Below are positions 15,476-24,710 of a stretch of 61,848 bases of DNA, in pieces. Position 1 is the stretch's first letter. The number at the start of each line of letters is the position of its first letter. Made by a program: the position numbers and the translations under genes. Below the pieces are notes generated by a model. That model did no database searches. It was not told the origin of the DNA and saw nothing but the letters and a program-made list of their open reading frames with translations. The DNA comes from Phormidium tenue FACHB-1050 (GTDB lineage: Bacteria; Cyanobacteriota; Cyanobacteriia; Pseudanabaenales; Pseudanabaenaceae). The DNA lies in the NCBI RefSeq assembly GCF_014696925.1, contig NZ_JACJQY010000034.1:1-61848 (forward strand), written 5' to 3'.

Positions 15476-16496
15476 AATTAGTACTAGGATCACCTTTCTC
15501 ACTATCTCGTGGTGCGTTGAATGGTTTAATCTCAGGTAAATTGCGTAATGTGGGTGAAATATTTGTACTTTCCCCAAAAGGCTTCTTGGCGATCGCCTCC
15601 GTCGTTTTTTCAGGGAGATTGCGATTGCTCATTGCCAATAATGATTGCAGCGCCGCAGGGATAGAATCTGGGTCCATAAATAAAACTTTGCTGCTGGGAC
15701 TTTCACCGATCGCCTGTCCCATTTCTAGATACTTTTGGGCTAACAAATATTGCACTGCTTCCTTGCCATTGGGATGCTTAGCGATCGCATTAGCAATCCG
15801 CTCAATCGATAAAGCCATCGCTTCAGTTTGTTCTAACTGCACTTGACGTTCTGATTCAGCTAATACGCGATTAGAGCGAGCTTCGGCTTCAGCCTTGGTA
15901 ATTTCTGAAGTCTTCACACCTTCAGATAGCGAAATCATTGCTCTTTTCTCGATCTCGGCTGCCTTTTGTTTTTCCATCGACTGAAGTACAGAAGTAGGAA
16001 TCGTGATTTCGCCTAGTCTGACGCGCAGGACATTAATTCCCCAGTCTTGGGTATCACCAGAAATGCCAGTTAAAATTTCAGCGTTAATCCGCTCTTGCCC
16101 GCCAATAATGGTGTCTAGCTCACAGCGTCCAATTTGAGTTTGAATTTGGGTTGAAAGAGAGATTTGTAAAGATTGATCGACATTTTCAATGTTATAGCGA
16201 GCTTTTTGGAGATCAGCAATTTGCCAGTACATTGCACCACTGACATTGACACTAACATTATCGGAGGTCATGCAAGGTTGAGGAGGAAGCTCTAACACCT
16301 GCTCACGAGAGCTTTTAATTAAAGAGACACGGTCTATAAATGGTAGAACAATGTTGATCCCTGGTTCCATTGTTTTTTGATACCTCCCAAACCTTTCAAC
16401 CAGTGCGATCTGACCTTCTTCCATGATCTGAAAGGAACGATAGATATAAGTACCACTCAAGAGTGCAAAGACAATGCCGAAGATTGTTGCTTCCAT
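15474..16496 (-). CDS. SPFH/Band-7 (stomatin-like) membrane protein
   Basis: A 340-residue protein anchored by one N-terminal helix (residues 3-20). It is followed by QIMEEGQIALVERFGRYQKT and the SPFH core with EQVLELPPQPCMTSDNVSV. A long charged coiled coil (KQKAAEIEKRAMISLSEGVK, then AEARSNRVLAESERQVQLEQ) at about 190-240 drives oligomer formation, as in stomatin and QmcA. Such proteins organise membrane microdomains and restrain proteases. The C-terminal 60 residues are Pro-rich and variable. No NfeD partner gene is next to it. The family is certain; the client is unknown. Confidence 0.9.
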   Translation of the reverse strand: MEATIFGIVFALLSGTYIYRSFQIMEEGQIALVERFGRYQKTMEPGINIVLPFIDRVSLIKSSREQVLELPPQPCMTSDNVSVNVSGAMYWQIADLQKARYNIENVDQSLQISLSTQIQTQIGRCELDTIIGGQERINAEILTGISGDTQDWGINVLRVRLGEITIPTSVLQSMEKQKAAEIEKRAMISLSEGVKTSEITKAEAEARSNRVLAESERQVQLEQTEAMALSIERIANAIAKHPNGKEAVQYLLAQKYLEMGQAIGESPSSKVLFMDPDSIPAALQSLLAMSNRNLPEKTTEAIAKKPFGESTNISPTLRNLPEIKPFNAPRDSEKGDPSTN

Positions 16497-16526
16497 ATAT
16501 GTAAACCAATGGTAGCGATTTATTCA

Positions 16527-16583
16527 GATTTTAAGAATTTACAAAAGGCTTGCTTAGCAAGCCTTTTGTAAATTCTTAAAATC
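16527..16583. repeat. Perfect 57-bp palindrome with 3-base loop
   Basis: Arms of 27 bp beginning GATTTTAAGAATTTACAAAA pair without mismatch around TTA. The right arm ends one base before the ftrV stop codon. It can serve as the ftrV terminator and also lies in the leader of the SPFH gene. Confidence 0.85.
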
Positions 16584-16808
16584 TTAACTAATTGATTCTA
16601 TTTCGTGATCGCCTAGATGAGTTACAAATTTAGGTGTAAATCTCACCTCATAGGGATAGTTAGGACTGATCGGGCGACCATTCCACTCCGTATGCACACG
16701 GACAATTTCGCCTTCCATTCCTACGATATCAAAGGATTTACCTTTGTGTTCAGGATGATGGAAAACATTTAAACCTGTTTTAACACGAACGCGATCGCCA
16801 ACCTTCAT
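16584..16808 (-). CDS. ftrV: Ferredoxin-thioredoxin reductase, variable chain
   Basis: A 74-residue SH3-like beta-barrel protein. The pattern MKVGDRVRVKTGLNVFHHPEH, then FDIVGMEGEIVRV and YPYEVRF, is diagnostic of the variable (alpha) subunit. With the catalytic FtrC subunit it passes electrons from ferredoxin to thioredoxin, linking light to enzyme regulation. The partner gene ftrC is elsewhere, as is usual. The start ATG at 16808 gives the normal length. Confidence 0.95.
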   Translation of the reverse strand: MKVGDRVRVKTGLNVFHHPEHKGKSFDIVGMEGEIVRVHTEWNGRPISPNYPYEVRFTPKFVTHLGDHEIESIS

Positions 16809-16913
16809 AAAATTCTAATATATCCAAATGTAAACGAGATTTGTCAATTATCGCTTGTCTGACGTGTTAATTAACATCAAAAACAAAAAGTAGAGTGACA
16901 GCAATTCTCATTA

Positions 16914-17007
16914 TAAAAATCAGTTTTTTGAAAGTCCACCAACGGCGGGCTTTCAAAAAACTGATTTTGGTGTTTCCTGCGCCAAAGGCGTAGGAAACAC
17001 CAAAATC
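16914..17007. repeat. Two overlapping hairpins downstream of rsfS
   Basis: AAAATCAGTTTTTTGAAAG pairs with CTTTCAAAAAACTGATTTT, and the shared GATTTT starts a second stem, GATTTTGGTGTTTCCTGCGCC-AAA (16963-17007, 21-bp arms, one G-T pair). Together they could form alternative structures because they share a strand. No gene is supported in this gap. Confidence 0.75.
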
Positions 17008-17044
17008 GGTTTCATAATAACAAAAACCAGTAAGGATTTTGTTA

Positions 17045-17479
17045 TTATGCTGATTGCTCTGGTTCAGGCACTGGTAAAAATACTTCAAGCTTTGGCGCAT
17101 GACCCCAAAATGCTTCTAGGTCATAATATTCACGCTCTTGAGCCATCATTGCATGGACGATCACATCGCCATAATCTAGCAAAATCCATGAACCATCTTG
17201 CTCTCCTGCAATATTTCTAGGCTTACGTCCAAATTTTTCCAAGATGGATTCTTCAGCCATACCTGCGATCGCCCGTACTTGCGCCTTAGAAAATCCCGAC
17301 GCAATGACAAAATACTCCGCCAAACTCGACACTTCACCGATCGCGAGCAAAACGATATTTTCTCCCTTGCGATCATCCGCTGCGATCGCGGCTGCTTGTG
17401 CTATCTGATAGCTTTGGTCTTGCTCTCTCTCATTGAGATTGAGATCCGTGGGGGTAGCGATATCGGTTGCGATGGTCAT
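17045..17479 (-). CDS. rsfS: Ribosome silencing factor RsfS
   Basis: A 144-residue RsfS/Iojap protein that binds uL14 on the large subunit and blocks 70S joining when nutrients are short. The core is NIVLLAIGEVSSLAEYFVIA, then SKAQVRAIAGMAEE, and DGSWILLDYGDVIVHAM followed by EREYYDLEAFWG at residues 105-130, all diagnostic. The first 40 residues are a variable extension rich in Gln and Ala. Transcribed away from ftrV's promoter side, with repeats on both sides. Confidence 0.93.
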   Translation of the reverse strand: MTIATDIATPTDLNLNEREQDQSYQIAQAAAIAADDRKGENIVLLAIGEVSSLAEYFVIASGFSKAQVRAIAGMAEESILEKFGRKPRNIAGEQDGSWILLDYGDVIVHAMMAQEREYYDLEAFWGHAPKLEVFLPVPEPEQSA

Positions 17480-17596
17480 AGTTGGCAGATGTACTCCTGA
17501 TAAATTATTTCAGCACATCAATATTGTAACTTGATCTCCAAGTTAGGTCTTAAGTTTGGCATTGCCTAAACATGTGAAACTGCCATTCTCATTATC

Positions 17597-17722
17597 AAAC
17601 CGATTTTAGTGTTTCTAGCACCGAAGGCGCTAGAAACACTAAAATCGGTTTTTATAGCCTTAGTCAGGCTAAAACCAGAAGATGAGTGGCGGCGCTTCGC
17701 GCCGCCGCTCATCTGGTTTGGA
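17597..17722. repeat. Two hairpins between rsfS and the GNAT gene
   Basis: At 17597-17651, 26-bp arms beginning AAACCGATTTTAGTGTTTC pair with a single mismatch around GAA. At about 17672-17722 there is a GGCGGCGC-TTC-GCGCCGCC core with less perfect outer arms (AAACCAGAAGATGAGT / GCTCATCTGGTTT), a decayed relative of the TATAGC-bounded element core. Confidence 0.75.
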
Positions 17723-17737
17723 TTTCGCTGTAAATGT

Positions 17738-18328
17738 TTAGAACCTTTTGTGCAGTAAAAATCTTCTTGGTTGTCCCATTAGCCAATACTTGACAGTACC
17801 TTCTTGGCTATGTAGTCGATAGCCAATGCGATTATACAGACTCCGCGCTGGCTGATTGTTCTCAAGTACATGCATGTACAGGCGCGAAAAGCCCCATTGT
17901 TTTACGGTTTGCTCTGCTGCTAGTAATAGTTGCTTGGCTACGCCGCGCCTCCGCCATTGTGGATGTACAGCCAAGTTAAACACATATGGATATTGCTGCA
18001 TTTCGCGACCTAACCAAAATTCTCGGTAGTTTTTGACAGGCACGTAACGCATACAAATTTCTAAGGAGGCGATCGCTTGAAATTTATTAACAGGATGGGT
18101 AGCCACAAGACAAGCATAGCAAGGTGTTTTATCGCCAAAGCGACTACTGAGATCAAGCATGATGCCATAGCGCAAAAGTGGATATACCAGATCCGTAAAG
18201 CATCGCTGTAGAAAGTTAACTGGGTGATCGGTATTTCGATAAAAACTCTCCGTCAAGATATCGGATACATGCCCAACATCTCTAGAGCTAGCGTGACGAA
18301 TAGTAAACGAAGGAGATGGGCTTGGCAC
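17738..18328 (-). CDS. GNAT-family N-acetyltransferase
   Basis: A 196-residue acetyl-CoA-dependent transferase. The N-terminus (FTIRHASSRDVGHVSDILTE) starts the fold. The acetyl-CoA loop is LAVHPQWRRRGVAKQLLLAA at about residues 120-140, matching Q/RxxGxG/A with the central Gly kept. The tail LYMHVLENNQPARSLYNRIGY is the usual motif B. It resembles RimI-like and ribosomal-protein acetyltransferases of cyanobacteria, but the substrate cannot be read. It is divergent from rsmA with a hairpin between them. Confidence 0.88.
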   Translation of the reverse strand: MPSPSPSFTIRHASSRDVGHVSDILTESFYRNTDHPVNFLQRCFTDLVYPLLRYGIMLDLSSRFGDKTPCYACLVATHPVNKFQAIASLEICMRYVPVKNYREFWLGREMQQYPYVFNLAVHPQWRRRGVAKQLLLAAEQTVKQWGFSRLYMHVLENNQPARSLYNRIGYRLHSQEGTVKYWLMGQPRRFLLHKRF

Positions 18329-18393
18329 ATTCAGCGCTAACGGCTTAGCGAAAATAATTTAACGATCTCAGTTATTATCACTAATAAATTACC

Positions 18394-18442
18394 CCAAATT
18401 TGCAAGGTTGCGCCCCAAAGGGGCGTAACCTTGCAAATTTGG
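18394..18442. repeat. Palindrome in the rsmA leader
   Basis: Arms of 23 bp (CCAAATTTGCAAGGTTGCGC...) pair around AAA with one G-T wobble. The structure ends 19 bp before the rsmA ATG, so it lies in the leader of rsmA if transcription begins upstream. Confidence 0.8.
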
Positions 18443-18461
18443 ATCTACTTGTGCGATCGCA

Positions 18462-19289
18462 ATGACCAATTCCGACAAACCCATCTATGTCCCTAGTAAA
18501 ACTATTCGCCCTCGTAAACAATTTGGACAGCATTGGTTACGAAGCGATGATGTGCTGAATAAAATTTTGCGGGCGGGGCAATTGCAACCAAGCGATCGCA
18601 TTTTAGAAATTGGGCCAGGGACTGGTAACCTTACTCGGTTACTGTTGCCATTTGTTGAGTCGCTTACCGCCGTGGAAATTGATCGTGATCTTTGCGAAAA
18701 GCTTCGCAAGACCATGACGCAAAAGAATTTTCAATTGATCGAAGGGAGCATTCTCGATATTCCTCTTCCTGCTCATACCAACAAAGTAATCGCCAATATT
18801 CCTTACAACATTACAGGCGAAATTCTCAAAAAGCTATTGGGAACTCTCTCTGAACCCGTGCAGCAGTTTGATCAAATTGTTCTATTGGTTCAAAAAGAAA
18901 TTGGCGATCGCTTAGCGGCAAAAGCGGGACATAAAGCCTACAATGCTCTCAGCGTTAAGATTCAATATCTTGCAGAATGTCAGTTTATTTGCGATGTTCC
19001 TGCGACTGCCTTCTATCCACCACCCAAAGTTAACTCGGCAGTTGTTCGTATCATTCCGCGTCCACCAGTTACTACTGCAAGTGATCCTAAATTTTTAGAG
19101 CGACTGCTCACACTTGGTTTTGCAACTAAACGCAAGATGCTGCGAAATAATTTAATTTCAGAAATAGATCGCGATCAATTAGTTCTCATTTTGGAATCAA
19201 TGGGAATTAATGGACAGGTGAGAGCCGAGGATCTAGATGTTGCTCAGTGGGTTGCTTTGAGTGAAGAGGTACTCAAGTCGAAACTATAG
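18462..19289 (+). CDS. rsmA: 16S rRNA (A1518/A1519) dimethyltransferase
   Basis: A 275-residue KsgA-family enzyme that dimethylates two adjacent adenines in helix 45 of 16S rRNA during small-subunit maturation. Motifs in order: KQFGQHWLRSDDVLNKI at 20-36, the SAM site ILEIGPGTGNLTRLL at 48-62, the acidic VEIDRDL, and the catalytic NIPYNITGEILKKL near 113. The C-terminal helical domain has the KRKMLRNNL motif. Length is normal. Confidence 0.96.
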   Translation: MTNSDKPIYVPSKTIRPRKQFGQHWLRSDDVLNKILRAGQLQPSDRILEIGPGTGNLTRLLLPFVESLTAVEIDRDLCEKLRKTMTQKNFQLIEGSILDIPLPAHTNKVIANIPYNITGEILKKLLGTLSEPVQQFDQIVLLVQKEIGDRLAAKAGHKAYNALSVKIQYLAECQFICDVPATAFYPPPKVNSAVVRIIPRPPVTTASDPKFLERLLTLGFATKRKMLRNNLISEIDRDQLVLILESMGINGQVRAEDLDVAQWVALSEEVLKSKL

Positions 19290-19304
19290 CAATATCTTTA
19301 GAAG

Positions 19305-20135
19305 TTAAGATTTAGGCGATCGCTTAGTTTTTAATGGCTTTGGCATTGGAGATTGTTTAGCGGAAAGCTTTTGTAATTTTTGGACTTGTTTGAGAGTCAG
19401 TCCTGTAAATTGGGCAACTAAATCTGTAGAGACGTTGGAACGCAACATGTTTAGAGCTATTTGACGAGTAGTTTCAGCCTTGCCTTCAGCCTTACCTTCA
19501 GCCTTGCCTTCTAGTAAAATATCCTGATAAATCACTGATTCTTTCATGATTTCACTCCTTAGTAGTCTTTGGATGATTTCTTTATCTAAGGCTATACCCG
19601 ATATTATAGCGGTAGAAGTTGCCACGTTACTTTGTACTCGTTTATCGGCAATATTATTAATTTGTCTAGCCACTTCTCTTAGAGTTTCTTCAGGATTGTT
19701 TGTTTTGGTTAAGACAGCCAAAGGCAACAGCCCAAGATATTGCTGAAAGATATCAGTAGGTTGTTCCCAGAGACGAATGACATTAAATTCATGGTTTAGT
19801 TGCTGAGATTTAAAGCTGTTTTGGTAGACGAGAGGTGATTTTGTAGGCTTTAAATAGATGACAGTTTGATGAATTGCTTTGGTGGGATATTTACCGTAAA
19901 GTCTCAACCAATAGTTCGCCATCCGATATGCCATTGTGTCATCGATTTTGGTCTGAAATTCTAAATGGACAACTATTTCCGATGACTCTAGAAAGATGAC
20001 CGAATCTGCGCGAATAGGCTCGGCGGAGAGTTCCGATGGCTCAAGTTTTGTTAGGGGAATGGATTTTCCCAAGAGCCAACTGGCAAAGTCTTCGGGGAAG
20101 TTCTCGGCTAGGAATTTGCAGGTATTGTCATACAT
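19305..20135 (-). CDS. Rpn-family PD-(D/E)XK nuclease/transposase-like protein
   Basis: A 276-residue member of the Rpn/YhgA-like group. The nuclease core shows Asp in IRADSVIFLE and the variant E-x-Q in VHLEFQTKIDDTMAYRM, typical of this family. The helical tail carries a short repeat (EGKAEGKAEGKAE) that can change in number, followed by a helix-turn-helix-like end. Such proteins promote RecA-independent recombination in E. coli, and many copies exist in cyanobacteria. Convergent with rsmA, separated by 15 bp. Confidence 0.85.
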   Translation of the reverse strand: MYDNTCKFLAENFPEDFASWLLGKSIPLTKLEPSELSAEPIRADSVIFLESSEIVVHLEFQTKIDDTMAYRMANYWLRLYGKYPTKAIHQTVIYLKPTKSPLVYQNSFKSQQLNHEFNVIRLWEQPTDIFQQYLGLLPLAVLTKTNNPEETLREVARQINNIADKRVQSNVATSTAIISGIALDKEIIQRLLRSEIMKESVIYQDILLEGKAEGKAEGKAETTRQIALNMLRSNVSTDLVAQFTGLTLKQVQKLQKLSAKQSPMPKPLKTKRSPKS

Positions 20136-20180
20136 CGCGAAATTTTATCATTTCAAAGTCAGCTAATGTAAATAGGCAAA

Positions 20181-20318
20181 TTAAGTAACAAACCTGTTAA
20201 GGTTGCACCCCGCAGGGGTGCAACCTTAACAGGTTTGTTACTTAATGGCAGATCAATTCTATTCAAAACCCAAATAAACAAAGGCGGCGCATTGCGCCGC
20301 CTTTGTTTATTTGGGTTT
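20181..20318. repeat. Two perfect palindromes with 3-base loops
   Basis: At 20181-20245, 31-bp arms beginning TTAAGTAACAAACCTG pair perfectly around GCA. At 20266-20318, 25-bp arms beginning AAACCCAAATAAACAAAGG and ending GGCGGCGC pair perfectly around ATT. The second shares the AAACCC and GGCGGCGC parts with the TATAGC-bounded element cores. Confidence 0.85.
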
Positions 20319-20462
20319 GCAAAACTTGCATTGCTATAAAAAATTTGCTGCATCAGGATTTTTTGCAAGTGGGGGAATTTTCGTGTATTTTGATTGGCAC
20401 AAACACACAATTAATTGTGTGTTTGTGTAATTTTTTGTCCGTTGGTTAAGAGGATTTCCTGT

Positions 20463-22283
20463 ATGCGGTGCAAGCTTAGTTTCTTCAGCGCGATCGCTAT
20501 AAGCATCACGGTTTTGGCGATCGCCCCACCAATGTTAGCGCATCCTGCCCTATCAATAACACAGGCGCAAACATGGAAAACTAGCCAATTACCGCAGACA
20601 GCCTCACTGATTTATGTTGCTCCGCGTGCTAATCCTAACGGTAATGGTTCACCCAATAGTCCCTATCCCTCGATCGCGGCTGCTCTTGCTACTAAACCCG
20701 TTGCGGGGACAGTGATTCAATTACAGGAAGGACTTTACAGTACTGATACAGGGGAGTCTTTTCCGATTAAACTTCCCGCAGGTGTGACATTACGCGGCGC
20801 ACCCACGGCTAGGGGTTTGAATACGGTGATTCGCGGTGGAGGTAGATTTATTAGTACCAGCTTTGCTAGCCAAAATATTACGATGCTTGCCGATAATGAT
20901 GCGCGGATTGAAGGGGTTACCGTTACTAATCCTAATACGAGGGGTACTGCGGTGTGGGTTGAGTCAGGTAAGCGCGTGGCGATCACCAATAATACTTTTA
21001 TCAATAGCGATCGCGAAGGATTATTTTTGACGGGTACTGCTGATGCGATCGTCAGTGATAATGTCTTTAAAAAGAATGGCGCAAATGGACTCTCGGCAGT
21101 GGGCAGCAGTACAGGCGAGATTCGGAATAATACTTTTGAAAGTACAGGGTTTGGATTAGCGATCGGGCAGAACTCGCGAGTGAATGTCAGCAATAACAAT
21201 ATTCTTAATAATACTGATGGAATTATTGTTTCTAATCTTTCGGCTCCGACTTTGCGAAATAATTTAATTTCTGATAATAAGCGTGATGGAATTGTCATCC
21301 TCAAAGATCGTAAAGGTTATCCCACTCCAGATTTGGGGACTTCCACAAATCTTGGCAAAAACATATTCCGTAACAATCTAGGTAAAGATATTAACAATAA
21401 TTCTGGTGTTACCCAAGTTGCCGTTGGCAATCAACTTGACCCCAAAAAGATTGCAGGAAATATTGCCTTTGTCGGAGAATCTCCAACTGCCCCAGCACCG
21501 CAGATCCCCAGCACTCCATTACCTGCGGCTACAGCAACTTTGGCTCCTGCTCGGAATACTGCTAATCCCAGCAATATTGATACTGTCGAAATCACACGAC
21601 CCCAAACCAGTTTTATTCCTCCTGCTACGTCACCAAATGCTTTAGCGCCTTCCAATAACAGCATCTTGATTGAGCCATTGCCCGATGTCCCCCAACCAGT
21701 TATGACCGCTAAACCAAGCACTCCTCTAATTCCTCCAACTACGTCTCCCGTAACTACGTCTCCCGTAACTACGTCTAGACCAGTGGCTCCATCCGTTAAT
21801 CTCGCTCAAAGTCCCACCGAAGTTCTCATTGATCGAGATCCTATTCCTGTCGTCCCACCAAGGCAAGTTACCCCGCCGCGATCAATATTTGTCCCCAGTA
21901 ATCCACCACCTACCACAACTACTACTCCACCCGCAAAAAATCCTCTTCCAACAACTACTCCCCCAACAACTTCTATCCCCCCAACAGCTACACCGCCACC
22001 AGCACAGACAGCCACAATCCCCTACAATCCTCAAATTGCAGCACTAGTACCACCCCCAGCAAGGGATACTACCCCTTATTTAGTTGTAATTCCATCTTCA
22101 GATGCTGAAGCTCTCAATCGAGTTCGTAGTGTTGTCCCCAGTGGTAAAGTAATTCCTTCTCGATTTGGCAATATTATTTTGGTACAAGGCTACCCCGATC
22201 GTGATCGCGCTGAAGTCTTAAAAGTAATTATGCGATCGGCTATTGGGCTTGATGCTCGCGTAATACATCAAAATAGTTTATAG
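20463..22283 (+). CDS. Secreted right-handed beta-helix (DUF1565-like) protein with Pro/Thr-rich linker
   Basis: About 606 residues. ATG 20463 is chosen because GAGGA lies about 10 bp upstream and a signal peptide follows (CKLSFFSAIAISITVLAIAP, cleaved near LAHPA). Residues 50-330 show YVAPRANPNGNGSPNSPYPS and repeated N-N-T/I-F-x-N rungs (ITNNTFINSDREG, IVSDNVFKKNG, IRNNTFEST), a parallel beta-helix. Residues 340-545 are a Pro/Thr-rich spacer with a threefold ACTACGTCTCCCGTA-type repeat in the DNA. The last 65 residues look SPOR-like (YLVVIPSSDAEALNRVR). Probably outer-envelope carbohydrate binding; substrate unknown. Confidence 0.83.
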   Translation: MRCKLSFFSAIAISITVLAIAPPMLAHPALSITQAQTWKTSQLPQTASLIYVAPRANPNGNGSPNSPYPSIAAALATKPVAGTVIQLQEGLYSTDTGESFPIKLPAGVTLRGAPTARGLNTVIRGGGRFISTSFASQNITMLADNDARIEGVTVTNPNTRGTAVWVESGKRVAITNNTFINSDREGLFLTGTADAIVSDNVFKKNGANGLSAVGSSTGEIRNNTFESTGFGLAIGQNSRVNVSNNNILNNTDGIIVSNLSAPTLRNNLISDNKRDGIVILKDRKGYPTPDLGTSTNLGKNIFRNNLGKDINNNSGVTQVAVGNQLDPKKIAGNIAFVGESPTAPAPQIPSTPLPAATATLAPARNTANPSNIDTVEITRPQTSFIPPATSPNALAPSNNSILIEPLPDVPQPVMTAKPSTPLIPPTTSPVTTSPVTTSRPVAPSVNLAQSPTEVLIDRDPIPVVPPRQVTPPRSIFVPSNPPPTTTTTPPAKNPLPTTTPPTTSIPPTATPPPAQTATIPYNPQIAALVPPPARDTTPYLVVIPSSDAEALNRVRSVVPSGKVIPSRFGNIILVQGYPDRDRAEVLKVIMRSAIGLDARVIHQNSL

Positions 22284-22372
22284 AGAACAGAATTTGCAGA
22301 GCAAATTTTGTTCTCATTCTTCATATAGCAATCCTAAATAGGTTGTGTGCGCCCCTTCGGGGCGCACACAAC
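22283..22372. repeat. Two small hairpins after the beta-helix gene
   Basis: GAGAACAGAATTTGC-AGA-GCAAATTTTGTTCTC (22283-22315, one mismatch) begins at the stop codon. GTTGTGTGCGCCCC-TTC-GGGGCGCACACAAC (22342-22372) is perfect. Both have 3-base loops. The second is a plausible terminator stem but lacks a T run. Confidence 0.75.
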
Positions 22373-22430
22373 ACTCAAAATCTTACAACTCATTTAGGAG
22401 CGCTATAATTAGCAAAACTACTCAATCATC

Positions 22431-23198
22431 ATGCAAGAACAAATAGCCTCAAATCCATCTATGACTGAGCCGATGATTGTTGCCCAAGACGTGCATAAGT
22501 GGTATGGCAGCTTTCATGTGCTTAAAGGTGTCAGCTTGACCGTAAACCGTGGTGAAGTAGTGGTAATTATGGGACCATCTGGTTCAGGAAAATCGACTTT
22601 CGCTAGAACTTTCAATGCTTTAGAGGAATATCAAAAGGGCAAAATTGTCATTGATGGGTTTGAGCTTTCACCCGAAAATCATCGGAATATCGATGCGATC
22701 CGTCGCGAAGTGGGTATGGTATTTCAGCAATTCAATCTTTTCCCTCATCTCACGGTTTTCCAAAATATTACCCTCGCACCGTCATGGGTTCGCAAATGGT
22801 CAAAGGCTAAGGCTTCAGAAGTTGCGACACAGTTATTAGAACGGGTCGGTATTTCTCAACAGGCGCATAAGTATCCATTACAGCTATCTGGTGGTCAGCA
22901 ACAACGGGTAGCGATCGCTAGAGCTTTAGCGATGCAACCGAAAGTGATGCTCTTTGATGAGCCGACTTCATCGCTTGATCCTGAGATGGTGCGTGAAGTA
23001 TTAGATGTTATGCGATCGCTAGCGGATTCAGGAATGACGATGGTGGTAGTGACGCATGAGGTTGGCTTTGCGCGTGAAGTCGCCGATCGCATTGTGTTTA
23101 TGGATGGCGGTATAATCGTTGAGGAGGCAGATCCTGAAGAGTTCTTCCTAAATCCTAAAGAAGAACGCACGAAGAAGTTTCTATCTCAAATTTTATAG
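22431..23198 (+). CDS. Polar amino-acid ABC transporter ATP-binding protein
   Basis: A 255-residue ABC ATPase of the GlnQ/HisP type. It has Walker [10 protein letters not shown] near residue 48, Q-loop [13 protein letters not shown], signature [16 protein letters not shown] near 145, Walker [15 protein letters not shown] and the switch His in [10 protein letters not shown]. It energises uptake of glutamine, arginine or related amino acids together with a permease. No permease or binding-protein gene is adjacent, so it is an orphan here. The HIP1-rich codon context matches the backbone. The family is certain; the substrate is not. Confidence 0.92.
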   Translation: MQEQIASNPSMTEPMIVAQDVHKWYGSFHVLKGVSLTVNRGEVVVIMGPSGSGKSTFARTFNALEEYQKGKIVIDGFELSPENHRNIDAIRREVGMVFQQFNLFPHLTVFQNITLAPSWVRKWSKAKASEVATQLLERVGISQQAHKYPLQLSGGQQQRVAIARALAMQPKVMLFDEPTSSLDPEMVREVLDVMRSLADSGMTMVVVTHEVGFAREVADRIVFMDGGIIVEEADPEEFFLNPKEERTKKFLSQIL

Positions 23199-23234
23199 CG
23201 ATCGGCTCAGATTAAAAAAAGCACTGTATAGGGT

Positions 23235-23645
23235 TTAAGAGAGATAAAACTTGTAGCTAACTCCGCCATCTTCTGTAACTTCAAAATCGGCATTCAATTC
23301 GGTGGCTTTTTTGTCTAAATATTGCTTTGACTCTTCTAGAGATAGCTGATTAGCGATCGCAAAACTAATCGGCGTAATAATGCCATTGTTAGCTTGCAAA
23401 GTTGTTAAAAAGTTAAATTCAAGTTGACGCTGACGTACTTCGATCAAATCATCCTGTTTTTGTTTCTTTTTCTCTTTCCAGACGAGCCAAGTTCCAGCCG
23501 CTATGGCAGGAACACCAATCATAATTCCTCCAGCCGCCGCACTACGATCTTCAGGAGTAGGATTTTTGATGGCTAGCGATGAGACGGTTACAGTCAGAAA
23601 GATAAATCCTATGGAAAAGAGAAACCCTGCAAATATGTTCTGCAT
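23235..23645 (-). CDS. Small membrane protein of unknown function
   Basis: A 136-residue protein with two N-terminal hydrophobic helices (residues 5-25 and 38-56) and a charged linker (WKEKKKQKQDDLIEVRQRQL). The C-terminal soluble part (ANNGIITPISFAIANQLSLEE, then KATELNADFEVTEDGGVSYKF) resembles a small winged-helix-like module seen in other cyanobacterial membrane proteins. I do not recognise the family. It is convergent to the ABC gene with a 36-bp gap. Confidence 0.65.
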   Translation of the reverse strand: MQNIFAGFLFSIGFIFLTVTVSSLAIKNPTPEDRSAAAGGIMIGVPAIAAGTWLVWKEKKKQKQDDLIEVRQRQLEFNFLTTLQANNGIITPISFAIANQLSLEESKQYLDKKATELNADFEVTEDGGVSYKFYLS

Positions 23646-23694
23646 AGATCACAACCATAAATCGTAATTACCATCATAACGCTGTCATCCCTTT

Positions 23695-23810
23695 TATAGC
23701 TATAGCCACCTGTATCAGGACAAATCAAAAGCCAAATAGTGTGAGGCGGCGCTTCGCGCCGCCTCACACTATTTGGCTTTTATGTCCTAACAAGAATGGC
23801 GACAGCTATA
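23695..23810. repeat. TATAGC-bounded nested palindromic element, copy 2
   Basis: The core at 23727-23781 has 26-bp perfect arms starting AAAAGCCAAATAGTGTGA, ending GGCGGCGC, with loop TTC. Outside are AGGACA/TGTCCT and TATAGCTATAGCCA / GGCGACAGCTATA. Its outer left part is nearly identical to copy 1, whereas the inner arms differ on both sides in a compensating way. A further weaker hairpin lies at 23840-23888. Confidence 0.85.
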
Positions 23811-23921
23811 TTACAACGCTTTGCAATTAAATCTAACCTAAGAAAATTTTTGAAAACTTTGCATTGCAGAGCTTTCAAAAATTTTCTTGTAAATGAATGG
23901 CGGTGCTTTTCGCTAATATTC

Positions 23922-24581
23922 CTACAATAAACCGCGATAGCGGATAAAAGCTAATACGACTGCCCACGACCCTAGCGCCACCTTAATCGCAACTAGAATA
24001 TTCAGAATCGGGATGATGCCGCCACTAATTAGTTCTCCTAACTGACCATGGGGCAATTCTATCCCTGATAGGGTGATCACCGATAAAACAATAAAAATCA
24101 GTACTGATATCTTTTCCCAAGTTGCGGCGTGCCAGCGTTTATAGAGCTTTTGCAGTCGCTCTGGAGGAGAAGTTATCGCAATCAAACCGATCGCAGTTCC
24201 GCCAGCCACACCTGCCGCAAATCCTCCCCCTGGGGTGAGATGTCCACGAATTGCCAACTCGATCGCTACTAAAGCAGCAACAGTTGCGCCCAACTGAGCA
24301 AGGACAATTGAAGTTTGATCGGTAAATTGGTAAATTCGCGTAAATGGTTTCTCATTGGCAAGCAAGAAATTAGCGCCCATGATTGCGATTGTGAAGACGA
24401 TTACTTCAAAAATGGTGTCATAGAGGCGATTGCGAAAAATGATGCCTGATACCACATTACTAACCCCACTGTCTTGGGCGATCGCCTCGACAATCGAGAA
24501 AGGCAAACTAGGGGCAGGGTTTGGCAAAAATAGCATTTTCACAACAAAAGCAATGCCAGCAACTATATAAATCCATTTCAT
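23922..24581 (-). CDS. mrpB: Mrp Na+/H+ antiporter subunit B-like
   Basis: A 219-residue membrane protein. The C-terminal half is the MnhB/MrpB domain (LAIRGHLTPGGGFAAGVAGG, then LSGIELPHGQLGELISGGII with several helices). An N-terminal part with VVSGIIFRNRLYDTIFEVIV corresponds to the MbhE/MrpA tail that often precedes it. It is the last gene of a split Mrp cluster running from 28450 down to 23922. The Mrp complex exchanges sodium for protons and is related to complex I membrane subunits. Confidence 0.88.
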   Translation of the reverse strand: MKWIYIVAGIAFVVKMLFLPNPAPSLPFSIVEAIAQDSGVSNVVSGIIFRNRLYDTIFEVIVFTIAIMGANFLLANEKPFTRIYQFTDQTSIVLAQLGATVAALVAIELAIRGHLTPGGGFAAGVAGGTAIGLIAITSPPERLQKLYKRWHAATWEKISVLIFIVLSVITLSGIELPHGQLGELISGGIIPILNILVAIKVALGSWAVVLAFIRYRGLL

Positions 24582-24710
24582 AATCTATTTCAAAGGTGTT
24601 TTTTATGGTTGAATCACAAATAAATTTTTAAAGGTGCTGCTTGGCAAGGCTTATAAAAGTTTATTTAAAAATTTGTTTGACTTGAGTGCAAAGGGTTCTG
24701 CGATTTAATC